From positions 627,501 through 691,500 of the forward strand of contig NC_089045.1 of assembly GCF_034140825.1 (NCBI RefSeq): 64,000 bases of DNA, in the 5' to 3' direction. Positions within the stretch are counted from its first letter, which is position 1. Each line of letters starts with the position of its first letter. Below, one piece after another: positions 35,546 to 47,170 of the stretch. A program made the translations under genes and the position numbers. The stretch is from Oryza sativa Japonica Group (Eukaryota > Streptophyta > Magnoliopsida > Poales > Poaceae). The notes beneath the pieces were generated by a model, which ran no database searches, was not told the origin of the DNA, and saw nothing but the letters and a program-made list of their open reading frames with translations.

Positions 35546-36612
35546 TCAGAAAACCCGTTTTATGTTATAGTAGCCAAATGGGTAGCATATGGACTTGTGC
35601 TTGACCATCCAGGGGGCTTGTTGATCATCTTTGGTACCACGGGGAGGCACCATCTGCAGGGCAGTGAGGACAGCAAACTCCATGTGAATTTCGTCATCTT
35701 GCATCATAGAAGAGAACATCTTGGCGACGCAAAATCTGCCAGAGCCGAGGCTGATGAGGTCGAGCCGAATCGGCGACCAGGATGCAGGTATGTCGAGGTC
35801 CAACTAAGTGTGTAGCTGACCCTGTGCAATATTGGTGAGATCACAAGCGCACAAGCTATGGGGGTGGTGGCATGATAGTCCGAACCAGAGCTTGAGCTCC
35901 GGCACATATTGAGCTTTGCCTAAGAATGGCATTGACCAGAGGCTGCTTATAGGCCGCCATTGACGGCTCACCGTGTCAAAGGCGTGAGTGCCACAGAGCT
36001 TGGAAGAAACGTAGATAGTGTTGTGTAGGAGGTAATTGTAGTTTGGGTGGTCGTTGTGAAGGGCGGCGGCGGTAGAGAACGCCATATGGGGATCCTTTCA
36101 CAAAAAACCCCATAGCTGAGCACCTCGAAGCAATGGTTGCTGGTAGTGGGGTGGTGTCTGAGGTTGAGGACGTAGAGGCAGTCCGGTTCTTGGTTGATGG
36201 AGACGGCCATGGCATCATACCCCTTGGAACAATTGAGGTTGGGGAAGTGGACGACGGAGTAGGAGGCGGCGTCGAAGAGCACGGTGTGTCCATGGTTGTC
36301 GGCGGTGAGGATCTTGGTCTCGTCGTCGCCGAGAAGGGTGACCAAGTCGAGAGATCTTTCGTTTCGGTGATGCATTGGGGTGGGCTGGAGGTTGAGCAAG
36401 GGACATGGGAAATTGCGGAACCTGTCCATGAAATGCAGCGCCCCTGGATGCGGCCTCTTGCCATCGTGATCGATGTAGGACTTGGCCATGGCTGCTGCTT
36501 CGGCTGCTCTCGCTGATGGGTAGAAGAGACGATTGGCGGGTATGCGGCGCAGAGAATACAAGTCGTCGTGGTTGTTGTGCACCAACAGATTCAGATATCG
36601 CCGTCGACCCAT
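35546..36612 (-). pseudogene. Tandem family member A (DUF1668-like), disrupted
   Basis: Resembles the intact member C along its whole length: N-terminal MGRRRYLNLLV and YSLRRIPANRLFYPS, a middle YVPELKLWFGLS, then LGSGRFCVAKMF and a C-terminal MVKHKS. The frame shifts once near 36060, where the SYT-TIYVSS region has lost bases relative to C. A TAG at 35804-35806 stands where B and C have the Trp of HTWVDL. No intron with good borders would remove both lesions. I therefore read it as a pseudogene of a family of unknown function, possibly with a beta-propeller fold. Confidence 0.72.
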
Positions 36613-38484
36613 CGATCTCCAAATACCCTACTGCCCTGATCAATCGAATTAAAGAGAACAAGTTATTAGCAGGAGGCGGCGGTGAAGTCAGATGGATTAG
36701 ATGAAGGCGAAACAGAGAACTCGTGCCTTTGGGCTATATATGGCCCGACAGGCCACAGCCTAGGGCCTTCTTCTTGGTTCTTGCACGGTAGCTGACAACC
36801 AACAAGAAAGTTGATTATTTTCTGATTGGATTGCTCCCCTATCATCTACTCTATATATATGCTGATAACTGTACAAACTCTGATGCTGATTAAATGTGCC
36901 CTTCTCAGCTGATTTGCCCCCCCTTTCCCCTTTTTTTTCCTGAAAAAAAAGAGAGGAGTTTTGATGCTTTTATTGAGAGAAACATAGTAAGGTTTTTTTT
37001 TGGTACCACTAGGTAATTGCAGAGGACACCACCTTACAAGGAGATAATAGATAGAACATTTTAACTATCAATCCTAAACCAAAAGATAACAGCCCAAATA
37101 TAAAGTGGAAATTAGATAAGGTGGCAAGCTATAAGATAAACTACTCCAGAAGACAACCGAACCACTTGGGCCTTTTAGAGGGTTAAATCAGATATAATAT
37201 TTACACGGTCTGAAAATAAGCAAGTTACTTATATATTCTCAATGTTTTAATTTTATTTTTCTACCCTATCACATGAGACATTCTTACATTGGCTCTCACC
37301 CTTTAGGTTGGTTTTACTTCATCTTCACATGTTCCAGGAAGGAGAACTGTGCAGGCATTGCAAGAGGCAACAAATTTATATCATATCTATCAAGCACTCC
37401 AACTAATTATCCCTTCTCCATGAATAAATTTGTTTTCCTCCAAGTAATCAGCTTATGAAGCGGAGACAACACATGACTTTGTACTGATGCAAGGAATTCA
37501 GAACTTGTATTTGCTCAACAACATATACGGATAAGGCTTCTGGTTGCAGAGAGGTAGTGAAATCCAGGAGATGACAGTAAGATACATATTGTTGTACCAC
37601 TAACTAGCTAGCAAAATGACACGCCAGCCCAGTAATGTCATTCAGTTAGGACCAAAAAACACTGGAATATTACATGCCACTAGCTAGTTTAGAATTCCAA
37701 TCCTACTTAACTGGTAAGTATACCACCACTAATTTACTTGATCATTAGTCTCTTATAGTCCACTAGAAATGTGGACGCAAAATTGCATATCAGATAAAAG
37801 CATTGCTTCAGCCTTCAGAGTATCAAAATGAATAAGATTAGGCCATATGGGCTGATTCATAGAAATCATAACGATAATTTAGTTTCAGATAGAACACTCG
37901 GCCAAATTTAGTTCAGCTGACAAGGAAAAATCTTCAGTCTCCACTGTTTTCGCTGCCTTTCCATTTCTGACAAGATAGCTCTCTTGAAGATACAACCAGC
38001 AAGAGTGATACTGCTTCATACAATTAGCAAAGTAGACTCTTACAGACCATGCACTAATTTAGAGTTCCAAATTTTCAATCCTACTCACTAGTCCCTTACA
38101 GTCCACTGGAAATATGGATGATAAATTGCATATCAAACGAAGCATATTGTTTCATATGAAAATGAAATCAGTTTAGGCGAACCCATTCTGCTTCATATAT
38201 AGCAAAATGATATTAGTTTCAGAACCAATTCGATTTGCGTTAGAATGGGTACACACATATCAGGTACTAATCAGAAATATTATACCTAGATAGCACTACT
38301 GATTTAGAAATCCAATCCTATTAATTACTAATTAACTAGGGTCTCTTACAGCAGTCCACTAGCTAGCTAGAAACATGCATGATATAAAGCTTATCAGATT
38401 AAAGCTAGCACTAATTGCTTCAAATATCAAAATGAAATTAGGGCACATATGCTAGATAGCTGCTTGATAGTAAAACCCTCAGCT
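36613..38484. other. Spacer between members A and B, with orphan family modules
   Basis: The part near 36613-36780 is the upstream region of member A. At 37670-38484 there are three successive copies of the family 3'-flank module, listed separately. Between these, about 36900-37600, nothing is recognised. Confidence 0.45.
37671..38484 (-). repeat. Three tandem copies of the family 3'-flank module, two of them orphaned
   Basis: Copies at about 37671-37895, 38050-38235 and 38290-38484 share blocks in the same order: TTTAGAATTCCAATCCTACT-like, CTCTTACAGTCCACTAGAAA-like, GATAAAAGCATTGCTTCA-like and TTTCAGATA-ACCCATTCGAT-like. The third adjoins the stop codon of member B. The other two have no coding sequence beside them. 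Further copies follow members A (35455-35545), C (about 41340-41542) and D (about 43675-43817). Confidence 0.65.
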
Positions 38485-39686
38485 TCAGATAACCCATTCG
38501 ATTTCATAGTCCCAAAAGTTGTAGTACATGGACTTGTGCTTGATCATCCGGACACCACCTTGATCATCACCATCTTTACCACAAGGTCCAACCATCTGTA
38601 GGCCAGTTAAGACAGCGAATTTCCCCTGAATCGGGTCAGAGTCCATTGTGTCATCGTCATCGTAATCGGAGAAACCCAATGTGCAGTCACCTGCAATAGA
38701 ACGGAAAATCTTGACGACGCAAAACCTGCCACAGCCCAGGTTGATGAGGTCAATGTTATAGGGCAACCAGGATTCAGGTATGTCGAGGTCCACCCAAGTG
38801 TGCTGCTGCTGCACCGTGGGTGGCTTTGCTGCATCGGAGAGGAGATCACAAGCGCATAAGCTGTAGGGGTGGTCGACGGATAGTCCGAACCACAGCTTGA
38901 GCTCCGGCACATACTCAGCTTTGCCATCGAATGGCATTGTCCAGCAGCCCAGGCGACGCCACTGACGCCCCACTGTGTCAAAGGCATAAGTAGCATCTGG
39001 CTCCATGGAAGAAACATAGATAGTGGAGCTGTCAACCACCGTGTAGGAAGTAATGTCGGCATGCATGTAGTTGGCAAAGGGCGGCGGCTGTAGAGAACTC
39101 CAACAGGGAGTCCTCCCACGGAAATCCTTACAAGAAGAAGTGTAGTTGAGCACTTCAAAGCAGTAATCCTTGGTTTCAGGGTCAACACTCTGGGACATCA
39201 CGTAGAGGCTGTCTTCATCCCACATGTCGCCACTAATGTTCTTGTTGGAGTTGTTGTTTTTGATGGAGAGGGAAATGGCTGCACAACCCTTGTCAGAAAT
39301 GAGGTTGGGAAAGGCAAAACGGTGGAGGAGTCGGCGTCAAAGACGATGGTATGTCCACTGTGGTCGGCAATGAGGATCCTGTTCTCATTGCCGAGGAGAG
39401 AGGCGAACTCGAGATTCCTATGTCGACGCTGGCCATCCCAGGGGGTTGGTTCGAAGTTGAACATGGGAGAGGGAAGCTTCCCCAACATCTCCAAGGTGTG
39501 GAGGCCTGGATGTTTCCTGCCATGGTGCTCCTTAACGTACGCGTTGAATGATTCTTGGGACTTTGCCGTGGCCTCTTCAGCTGCTCTTGTTGATGGGTAG
39601 AAGAGATGATTTGCAGGTATGCGGCGCAGAGAATACAGTCCACTGCGGGCGTTCTCCACCACAAGGTTTAGAAATCGCCTCCCCAT
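38485..39686 (-). pseudogene. Tandem family member B (DUF1668-like), one frameshift
   Basis: About 400 residues of coding similarity to member C, from MGRRFLNLVVENARSGLYSL to the C-terminal MIKHKSMYYNF and EIEWVI. One reading-frame break lies near 39312, where GTTTTGCC appears to lack one base compared with C. The frame is otherwise open. This may be a young pseudogene, or a sequencing or assembly error could explain the single lesion, so a functional gene cannot be excluded. The function of the family is unknown. Confidence 0.7.
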
Positions 39687-41542
39687 ATCTTTTTCCGAAC
39701 CAAAACTGATCTTCTTATCTGACGGGATGATTCTATTGTTGGGTGGGAGTGCCTATATAACAGTTGCCACAATTTCAGCCTAAAAACAGTTAGTTTTTCA
39801 CCATTACAGATCAACGGCCAGGACAAAACAAAAGCTCATTACTGATGAAACAATTTGACACTAAACTTATAGCATAAGTACTAGCTGCATAGCTAAAAAC
39901 CAAAGCTAGAAGGCAAGGTCTGTGCAAAAATAGATAAAAATATAAATTTACATGCACATAGAACTAAACCTACATTTTTAAATACGGTGTAACTGTAATG
40001 TAAGTGACATGTAATTGTAGTTCAAATGTGATGTGAGTACCTTTTAACCTTAACTTTATCATACACTACATTGACCGAAGAAAAATACCAGCTAAGAGCA
40101 GTTGGTAACTCGGCATTCAAAACGGGCTTGCATGCTTGCAATAGAACGAATCTGAGAATCGATATGATGTTGATAAATCTTACTATAATCAGCCAAGAAT
40201 TGTGGAGACACAATTTTAGTAATTCCGTAAAGGAATAAAAGAAACAAAATACGACGAACGACCAGACGGACCAATAGAACGAAACAGCAATGGATGGAGC
40301 AAAATAAACCCATACCTGCAGCAGCAGCAGCAAAGGATGTGGATTTCCTTTCAATTCCTTGCAATCTGTGACAGTCGGCCGGGATGCAGATCAGATGGAA
40401 GCTGCTGATCTACAGGGGCAGCGTGCAATCTACAGGAAGGAAGGAGGAGGGTTGGACAAGTCAGGAAGGATGGCGGCGGCTGCCGAGGCTCAGCCTCAGC
40501 GCGATGGCACGGATTAGGGCCGTCTGGGTCCTGCTAGTCGCGATTTCTTTATTTTTATATTATTTTTTTAAAAAATAAAAATTAAATTACCCTTATTAAT
40601 CGCCATACCATACAAGGGGAAGTGCGAGACGTGGCAAATGACGGAAGGGGCGCGCGTCGTGTGGCAATTTTGTAGGCGCCCCTTCTCACTCTTCCGTAGA
40701 ACGATTTATTACTGGGGCACTTTCAAATATCCGTGGTCACCCCACTTGTTATTTTTTTTAAGATAAACCATTGCAACAGTAGATTGTCCTAATAAATGGT
40801 GATTTATCATGCCTTTTTGGAGGCAGCACCCTGCCCGTAAAATTTCAATAACACGCCTCTTCGGTCGTCCTCCATGTCACATTTCTCGTCCTAACATAGG
40901 ATGATTTATATGTCCTATCCTATGGTAGGACATAAGGAGTACATTTCTACAAAACTTCAGAACGGCAGTTTAGTTTTGTAAACCTTTTAAATAAACAAAT
41001 ACAAAAGAAAATCGTGGCTTTTAGGGATTGCTCCAACTGCCTTTGGCCCATGGACCCACAAACTTTTTACTTGAGTGGTATGGTACTATATTTTTTTAAG
41101 GAAAAAAAATACAATAGAGATCCCTCATCTTGTCACATTACAAAATCATCCTTGAACCGCAAAACCGGACATAACGCATCCCCAAACTTATAAACCAGTG
41201 CAAAGGAAGTCCTCTGGCGGTATTGTCCCTGGTTTTGATTGATGTGGTGCCTACATGCCTCCTTTAACTAGGTCTTCGTCTCATGTGACATTGATATGAC
41301 GCTTATTAGGTACTAATAATTTAGAAATGTTAATTACTTAGATACCACTAGTAACTTAGAAGAGTCTCTTACAATCAATCCTACTAATTATTCCAATCAA
41401 ATTAAGTAGAGTCTCTGATAGACAACTAGGTAGCTAGAAACATGGACATATGTATAGGAGATTAAAGCTAGCATTGCTTCAAATACCAAAGTGAAATTAG
41501 GGCACATATGCTAGCTGCTTGATAGCAAAATAACCATCAGCT
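39687..41542. other. Spacer between members B and C
   Basis: Contains the upstream region of B, an unassigned GC-richer patch at about 40330-40540, a Mutator-like terminal relic at 41097-41235 and the 3'-flank module of member C at about 41340-41542. No convincing gene is seen. Confidence 0.45.
41097..41235. mobile_element. Relic of a Mutator-like terminal inverted repeat
   Basis: Matches the left end of the element at 653 over more than 100 bp: TACAAAATCATCCTTGAACC, GCAAAACCGGACATAACGCA, then TCCCC-AAACTTA and CTGGCGG. Only one end is present, so it is a truncated relic of the same family. Confidence 0.65.
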
Positions 41543-42739
41543 TCAGATAACCCATTCGATGTAATCATCGAAAAATTGGTAGTACATGAACTTGTGCTTG
41601 ATCATCTGGACATCATCATGTTTACCACGAGGGCGAACCATGTGAAGGCCAGTGAAGATAGCGAAACTCCCATGAATTGGGTCAGAGTCTTCAATTGTGC
41701 CATCGTCACTCTCAGAGTAGGAACAAAATGTGCCATCACCCGAAATAGAATGGAACATCTTGGCGATGCAAAACCTGCCACAGCCAAGGTTGATGAGATT
41801 AATGTTCCATGGCAACCAGGACTGAGGTATGACAAGGTCCACCCAAGTATGCTGCACCGTGGGTGGTTTTGCTGCGACGGATGAGTCGTCGGAGGGAAGA
41901 TCAAAAGCACATAAGCTGTAGGGATGGTCAGCAGACAGGCCAAACCAGAGGTTGAGCTCTGGCACATACTCAGCTCTGCCATGGAATGGCATTGTCCAGG
42001 AGCCCAGCCGGCGCCACTCACGGCTAACCGTGTCGAAGGCGTAAGTAGAATGGATTGGCTTATTGCAAGAAATGTAGATGGTGGTGCCGTGAACCACCGT
42101 GTAGGAGGTAATTTCGGCGTTCATGCAGCCGGCGAAGGGCGGTGGTGGCAGAGAAACCCAATGAGGGGTCATCTCACGGAAATCGGCAGAGGAAGAAGAG
42201 TAGTTGAGCACCTCAAAGCAACCATCCTTGATTCTGTGGACGTCGGGACTCCGGGTCATCACGTAGAGGCCGTCCTCCGGCGGTGGTTCCAACCCGTTGT
42301 TGTTGTTGCTGCCATCGTTGTTGATAATGGAGAGGGATATGGCGTTATACCTCTTGGGAGAAATGAGGTTGGGGAAGGCGAGGACGGAGGAGGAGTCGGC
42401 GTCGAAGACGACGGTGTTTCCCCTGTTGTCTGCAGTGAGCATCCTGCTCTCGTGGCCGAGGAGACAGGCGAAGTCGAGAGACCTAAGATGGTAGCGATCC
42501 ACGGGGGCCGGCTCGAAGGCGAACGTCGAACGGGGAAGCTTCTCCAACATCTCCATGGTGTGGAGGCCTGGATGCTTCCTGCCACCGTGCTCCTCCATGA
42601 ATGATTCTTGTGACTTTGCCGTTGCTTCTTCAGCTGCTCTTGTTGATGGGTAGAAGAGACGATTCGCGGGTATGCGGCGCAGAGAATAGAGTCCACCGGC
42701 GCCCTGCACCACCAGGTTCACAAATCGTCGTCGTCCCAT
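41543..42739 (-). CDS. Tandem family member C (DUF1668-like protein), 398 aa, intact
   Basis: A single open frame with start ATG at 42739. Conserved family blocks: MGRRRFVNLVV and YSLRRIPANRLFYPSTRAAEE at the N-terminus, DNRGNTVVFDADSSSVLAFP in the first third, TYAFDTVSREWRRLGSW and YVPELNLWFGLSADHPYSL in the middle, INLGCGRFCIAKMF and MIKHKFMYYQF near the end. The spacing of these blocks suggests repeated beta-sheet blades. I believe the family is DUF1668, expanded in rice and other grasses, but the Pfam name is from memory. No catalytic motif is visible and the function is unknown. It is the only member of the four-copy cluster that reads through without a break. Confidence 0.78.
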   Translation of the reverse strand: MGRRRFVNLVVQGAGGLYSLRRIPANRLFYPSTRAAEEATAKSQESFMEEHGGRKHPGLHTMEMLEKLPRSTFAFEPAPVDRYHLRSLDFACLLGHESRMLTADNRGNTVVFDADSSSVLAFPNLISPKRYNAISLSIINNDGSNNNNGLEPPPEDGLYVMTRSPDVHRIKDGCFEVLNYSSSSADFREMTPHWVSLPPPPFAGCMNAEITSYTVVHGTTIYISCNKPIHSTYAFDTVSREWRRLGSWTMPFHGRAEYVPELNLWFGLSADHPYSLCAFDLPSDDSSVAAKPPTVQHTWVDLVIPQSWLPWNINLINLGCGRFCIAKMFHSISGDGTFCSYSESDDGTIEDSDPIHGSFAIFTGLHMVRPRGKHDDVQMIKHKFMYYQFFDDYIEWVI

Positions 42740-43817
42740 GGTACGTATCTGCTCCAAATTCCAAACGCCGAGACGACCTGATTCTAATGTAGATTAGACA
42801 CCATGCAACAGCTCGCAACGAAGAAGAAGATCAATATGGTGTGGAGAGAGAAATTAAAGAAGATCGAAGAACCCTCTATATATACGTCGAAAAGCAGTAA
42901 GTAATCCTTGGAGTTTATAGCAATGGCCGGAGGTATTCGATGCATGCAGTGGAGTTGGAGACGGCGGGCGGCGGCGGAGGTGCCGGCATGGATGGAGTAG
43001 ATGAAGGTAAATCTGCGGCAGCTCGCGTCTTTGGGCCCGTTGGCCCGATTAACATGAGTAATATTTTTCCTCCTTAATGGGTCCAACGGGCCGGTTCAGT
43101 AGGCCAGTAATTCCTTTTTCTTTTTACAAGTCCGCATGACACCTTGCAAATTTCATTTCAATTTCATCCTTGCGACAGAGATTTTTTTTTTTACTAGTAA
43201 ATGGTTCGACTGTAACCTCTAGTTTTGTCGAAATGATGCTTGTTGGTTGGACAGTGGCGTTTTATTGTTAAAATGATACTGTACTACAGAAATATAGGGT
43301 CGTTCTTACTTTCTTCATTTTCTATTCAAAGTACTGATGCAACTTGTAAAAGCTAGCGTCTGCAAGACGAATCACAGTTGCACACCGGAAAAAAAATCGT
43401 TAAACTTTGTGTTACGCATAAGAATGAAGTGGTAAGCGGTGGATGGTTTCAACCCTGAAATCTCATATTTAATTCTTAATAAGCTCACACTTTCTTTTAA
43501 AAAAATATTTGAAGGGACTTTTCCCCCTCCAAATCTCGTTTCATGCATATACCTAAATGCCATTGCACATAGGTATAAAAATACTTTTCGGCCCAAATAG
43601 GATGCACATGACACTACTCCTGTATTGCACATGCACCTCTAATTTATTAGAGCTCCAACAACTACTGAGTAGTCAGTACTCTCCTACCGTCCACCGGAAA
43701 TTAACTAAGGTGGATGATAAATATATTTCCATAGAAAGAAAATCATATTGATTCATAGAAAAATAATATTACTTTCAACACACCAATTCTCATCTATAAA
43801 AACTCGAAATTAGTTTC
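42740..43817. other. Upstream region of member C and 3' flank of member D
   Basis: Around 42960-43040 a promoter-proximal block resembles that upstream of member A (GATGAAGG, CTTTGGGC, GGCCCGA). A TATATATA stretch lies at 42874-42883. The D-side 3'-flank module occupies about 43675-43817. Nothing else is recognised. Confidence 0.45.
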
Positions 43818-44085
43818 TTAGAGAACAAATTCAATGTTATAGGCGTTGAAAATGTAATACATGGACTTGTGCTTGATCATCCGAACCTCTCTTGGATCAT
43901 CTTTACCACGGGGGCGCACCATCTGCAGGCCAGTGAAAACAGCAAAATCCGCAGCAAAATCAGAGTGAATCATGTCATCATCAGAGTCGTTGAGTAACCA
44001 CCAGAAGTGAAGATCTTAACGGCGCAAAATCTGCCAGAGACGAGGTTGATGAGCTTCAGCTGAAACGTCAACCAGGACCTGAAAC
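43818..44085 (-). pseudogene. Tandem family member D, 3' fragment
   Basis: Only the C-terminal quarter of the family is recognisable: a LINLVSGRFCAVKIF-like segment, then, after frame breaks, FAVFTGLQMVRPRGKDD and MIKHKSMYY, ending at a TAA at 43818-43820. The upstream three quarters of the gene are missing. Confidence 0.75.
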
Positions 44086-45558
44086 GGCACACAAGCTGTA
44101 CAGATCAAAGCCTAGTTCCTTCCATCTCCTCTCCGAGAGGATAATAAGGTCAAGGTGACAGGAAAGCAGAGCAGGTCAAGGTTTTTCTCCATCTCTTGCA
44201 AATTCAGACTACTATTCCCTCTGTTCTGCTTTACTGGTTATAAAGGATTACCTCATCATCATCATCACATATTGTCGGCCAAGGCTTTTTTTTAGCATAT
44301 CCTATCAAGACAAACACTACTGTATATAAACTGGCAACAGCTGAAAGATATATAAATGTATAGTAGTAGAACTGAATTTTGCATGACCACATGACTTATC
44401 TTAAAACGTTTTTTTTCTCTCTCTCTCTAATTTACAGCGATCTTATCAGGAATCTATCATTGATATCTCAGTATTATTTCTCAAAGCAAAAAAAAATTCT
44501 CAAATCTTACAAAGGACAAAAGCATCTAGGTGGGAAATTCGCAAGTTGCAATCTGAAGAGTATAGCCTTTGTCATATGTACAACTTGTCACAGCTACAAT
44601 TGGGTTGTTGAGATTAACCAAATCCAGTCGACATTTGGACAGTCTGATTAGCAGTATTATTAACATCTTGGAAAGTTGTTGGGTGATCAATTAGGACCGT
44701 GAAAAATGAGCTCTTGGATGTTGGATCTATCCTCAGTGACAGGGACAATTTATTTTCCTCACAACTCACAACTGGTGTTTAAATAGCTTTTGTTCAGACT
44801 TTTCAACATGTGTATTATATTTTCTTTTGTTTACCAATAACTTCGCTCTCTGTGGCTATTTGGCAAATACAAGGATATCCTTATTCTTAAAAAAAAAATC
44901 TTTTTTTTGTCTTCCAATGAAACTGCAACTTTTTGGTATTTCGTTGCCTACCTGCTACTATCTTGTAGGACTGTGCACTCGTGTTATCTTGTTCGTCCGA
45001 AGAATGAGAAGTCGCTTCGGTTTTTCTTTTATTTGTTTGATAAAAACTTATGTTCAATATCTGATAAGGTATACCTCTGTAGCACTATTGATATGAGAAT
45101 TTTCATCAACAAGATGATAATAAAAAGTTAAAAACTCTAGAAATTCTTGAGTGCCTGGTGAATACCAAGAATTGCATACTTCATGCTGCAGAAACCTTGC
45201 TAATGGTGTCACAACATTGCACCCAAACATAGCTTTATGACAGTATCAGGACGAATATCTGAAGAAAGCTTGAAAGGCTCAAAGCCAATTTTTATATTGC
45301 AGCTCAATTTCTCATAAAATTACTCTCGACAGACTCCATCTAAATTGTGCATAAATTGCCTAAACATCAACTCTCCAAATACAATTGCATACATTGTCTC
45401 AACATGAACTCTCCAGATACAAAAACATAGATGCTAAAAAGAACACAGGCAAGACAAATAAATTCATTTGAGCTAAAACCTAATGAATTTGAGGAGCGGA
45501 AACTAAATGCTTGAGACATCAAAATCTACTCTTGCGACTGCTGCTATTCATCTCCATG
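44086..45558. other. Intergenic, nothing recognised
   Basis: AT-rich DNA between the family fragment D and the kinase 3' end. The last ~300 bases are probably the kinase 3' UTR. No supported exon or transposon end is seen. Confidence 0.4.
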
Positions 45559-46863
45559 CTAGGCCAAGACAATGTCCTTCAGAGCTGGCCGGATGCCCTC
45601 CTCCAGTAGCTGTCGGTACTCCAATGAATCGCCACTTGTTTGTTTCATCTCGATGATATGATAGGAAGTGGTAACCTCAAATATCTCTATGTCAAACTGA
45701 AGAACACCATTCCTTCCCTCCTTCCTCCCTTGCATCTTCACTACACCATTGTCTTTCTTCCTTACCCTGAGATTTAGCGCCTTTGCTACATCTTCTAGCT
45801 TTGAGATTATGGTTGAGGCAGATTTATCTGAAGTGAACCTTGCCTCATTTCTCCATTCCTTTACAATGAACATGCCAGAGAGATCAAATCCCTTGGAGAA
45901 AGAGATAATTTCAAAAGCATTTAAGTTTGTCACTGACATGGGCTTCACATCTTCATGAGCATTTTTCTTGCGTCTCACACCAAGCACCGGAGCAACATTT
46001 TTGGTGGTGTTTTCATTCAAAGTTCTTTCCTTCAAAATACGGTTCTCCTCAGGACCTTTCCGGAACCAGGTAGACTCCTTTATCTTCTGGATTGAAATCC
46101 TTGTGCTTGGGTTGGGGTCCATGATCTTGTACAACAACTTCTGGAGTTTGCGTGAAAACCAACCGGGGCACCTGAATTCACCGTGTTGTATCTTCCGATA
46201 CATTTCCATCAAGTTTGGGCCCTGGAAAGGAAGGTAACCAGCAACAAGAACAAACAGGATAACACCACAAGACCAAATATCTGACTTTGCACCATCATAG
46301 CCTATCTTGCTAATCACCTCTGGAGCTACATATGCAGGTGTTCCACAGGTGGTATGGAGTAAGCCATCTTGCCTCTTCGACTCTGAAAGCGCACTCAATC
46401 CAAAGTCTGAGACTTTCAGGTTCTCATTCTCATCCAACAGTAGGTTCTCAGGCTTCAAGTCCCGGTGATACACACCTCGACTGTGGCAGTAATCCACTGC
46501 ACTAATGAGTTGCTGGAAATACTTATGTGCAACAACCTCTGTAAGCTTTCCACGCTTTGCAACCTTTTCAAATAGCTCACCACCTTTCACATACTCCATC
46601 ACAAAGTAGATCTTGTTCCGTGTTGCCATGACCTCATGAAGCTGAACAATGTTCTTATGAGCCACCAACCGCATGGTTGTGATCTCACGTCTGATCTGCT
46701 CCGAAAGCCCGACCTTCAATATCTGCTGTTTGTCCATCATCTTTATGGCCACACTCTGGTTTGACTCCAGATTCCTTGCATAGTGCACCTTGCCAAATGT
46801 TCCTTTCCCCAACAATCTCCCCAACTCATACCTCTCCATTAGAATCTTCCCTCTACTCTCCAT
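45559..46863 (-). CDS. CIPK: CBL-interacting protein kinase (SnRK3), 434 aa
   Basis: A single coding exon starting at ATG 46863. The serine/threonine kinase domain is at residues 12-267: glycine loop GKGTFG (19-24), ATP lysine Lys41, catalytic HRD (133-135), DFG (153-155), activation loop with [12 protein letters not shown] (171-182). The regulatory half carries the NAF/FISL motif NAFEIISF (315-322), which binds calcineurin B-like calcium sensors. A phosphatase-interaction segment follows, to about residue 385. All catalytic residues are present. CIPKs pair with CBL proteins in calcium-dependent signalling of salt, potassium, nitrate and drought responses. Which of the ~30 rice CIPKs this is cannot be told from the sequence alone. 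Lack of coding introns places it in the intron-poor CIPK clade. A 5'-leader intron is predicted. Confidence 0.96.
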   Translation of the reverse strand: MESRGKILMERYELGRLLGKGTFGKVHYARNLESNQSVAIKMMDKQQILKVGLSEQIRREITTMRLVAHKNIVQLHEVMATRNKIYFVMEYVKGGELFEKVAKRGKLTEVVAHKYFQQLISAVDYCHSRGVYHRDLKPENLLLDENENLKVSDFGLSALSESKRQDGLLHTTCGTPAYVAPEVISKIGYDGAKSDIWSCGVILFVLVAGYLPFQGPNLMEMYRKIQHGEFRCPGWFSRKLQKLLYKIMDPNPSTRISIQKIKESTWFRKGPEENRILKERTLNENTTKNVAPVLGVRRKKNAHEDVKPMSVTNLNAFEIISFSKGFDLSGMFIVKEWRNEARFTSDKSASTIISKLEDVAKALNLRVRKKDNGVVKMQGRKEGRNGVLQFDIEIFEVTTSYHIIEMKQTSGDSLEYRQLLEEGIRPALKDIVLA

Positions 46864-47170
46864 GCCCACAAAGATATAAATCTCAGCACTATGTTTTGAC
46901 CACCAATCAGATGGACTGCAATTCTTTAGCCATCCTCCCCAAGGTCATGATCGTGGATGGAGAACAACATTCTTATATCATCGTCGTTTCGGAGTCTAAA
47001 TGGTGTAGAATTAGTGCAGGAAAGTTGATCACTCACATCAAGACTTGAGTAGATCAGTAGCACTGGTGAACCAGCAATCTGTTTTATCTCACACGGAAAA
47101 TTTCTTCTATGCAAGCACATCTTTCAGCATTCCTTGAGGCTTTCACTGCTTGTTTTTTTTATTGATTCCC

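Noticed and set aside
40092-40364. Hydrophobic 90-residue minus-strand open frame
   Set aside because: No homology recognised, no promoter or splice support, and it lies in a spacer of the tandem family.
46864-46869. Start of the CIPK six bases upstream
   Set aside because: That codon is GTG; ATG at 46863 gives the usual N-terminus.
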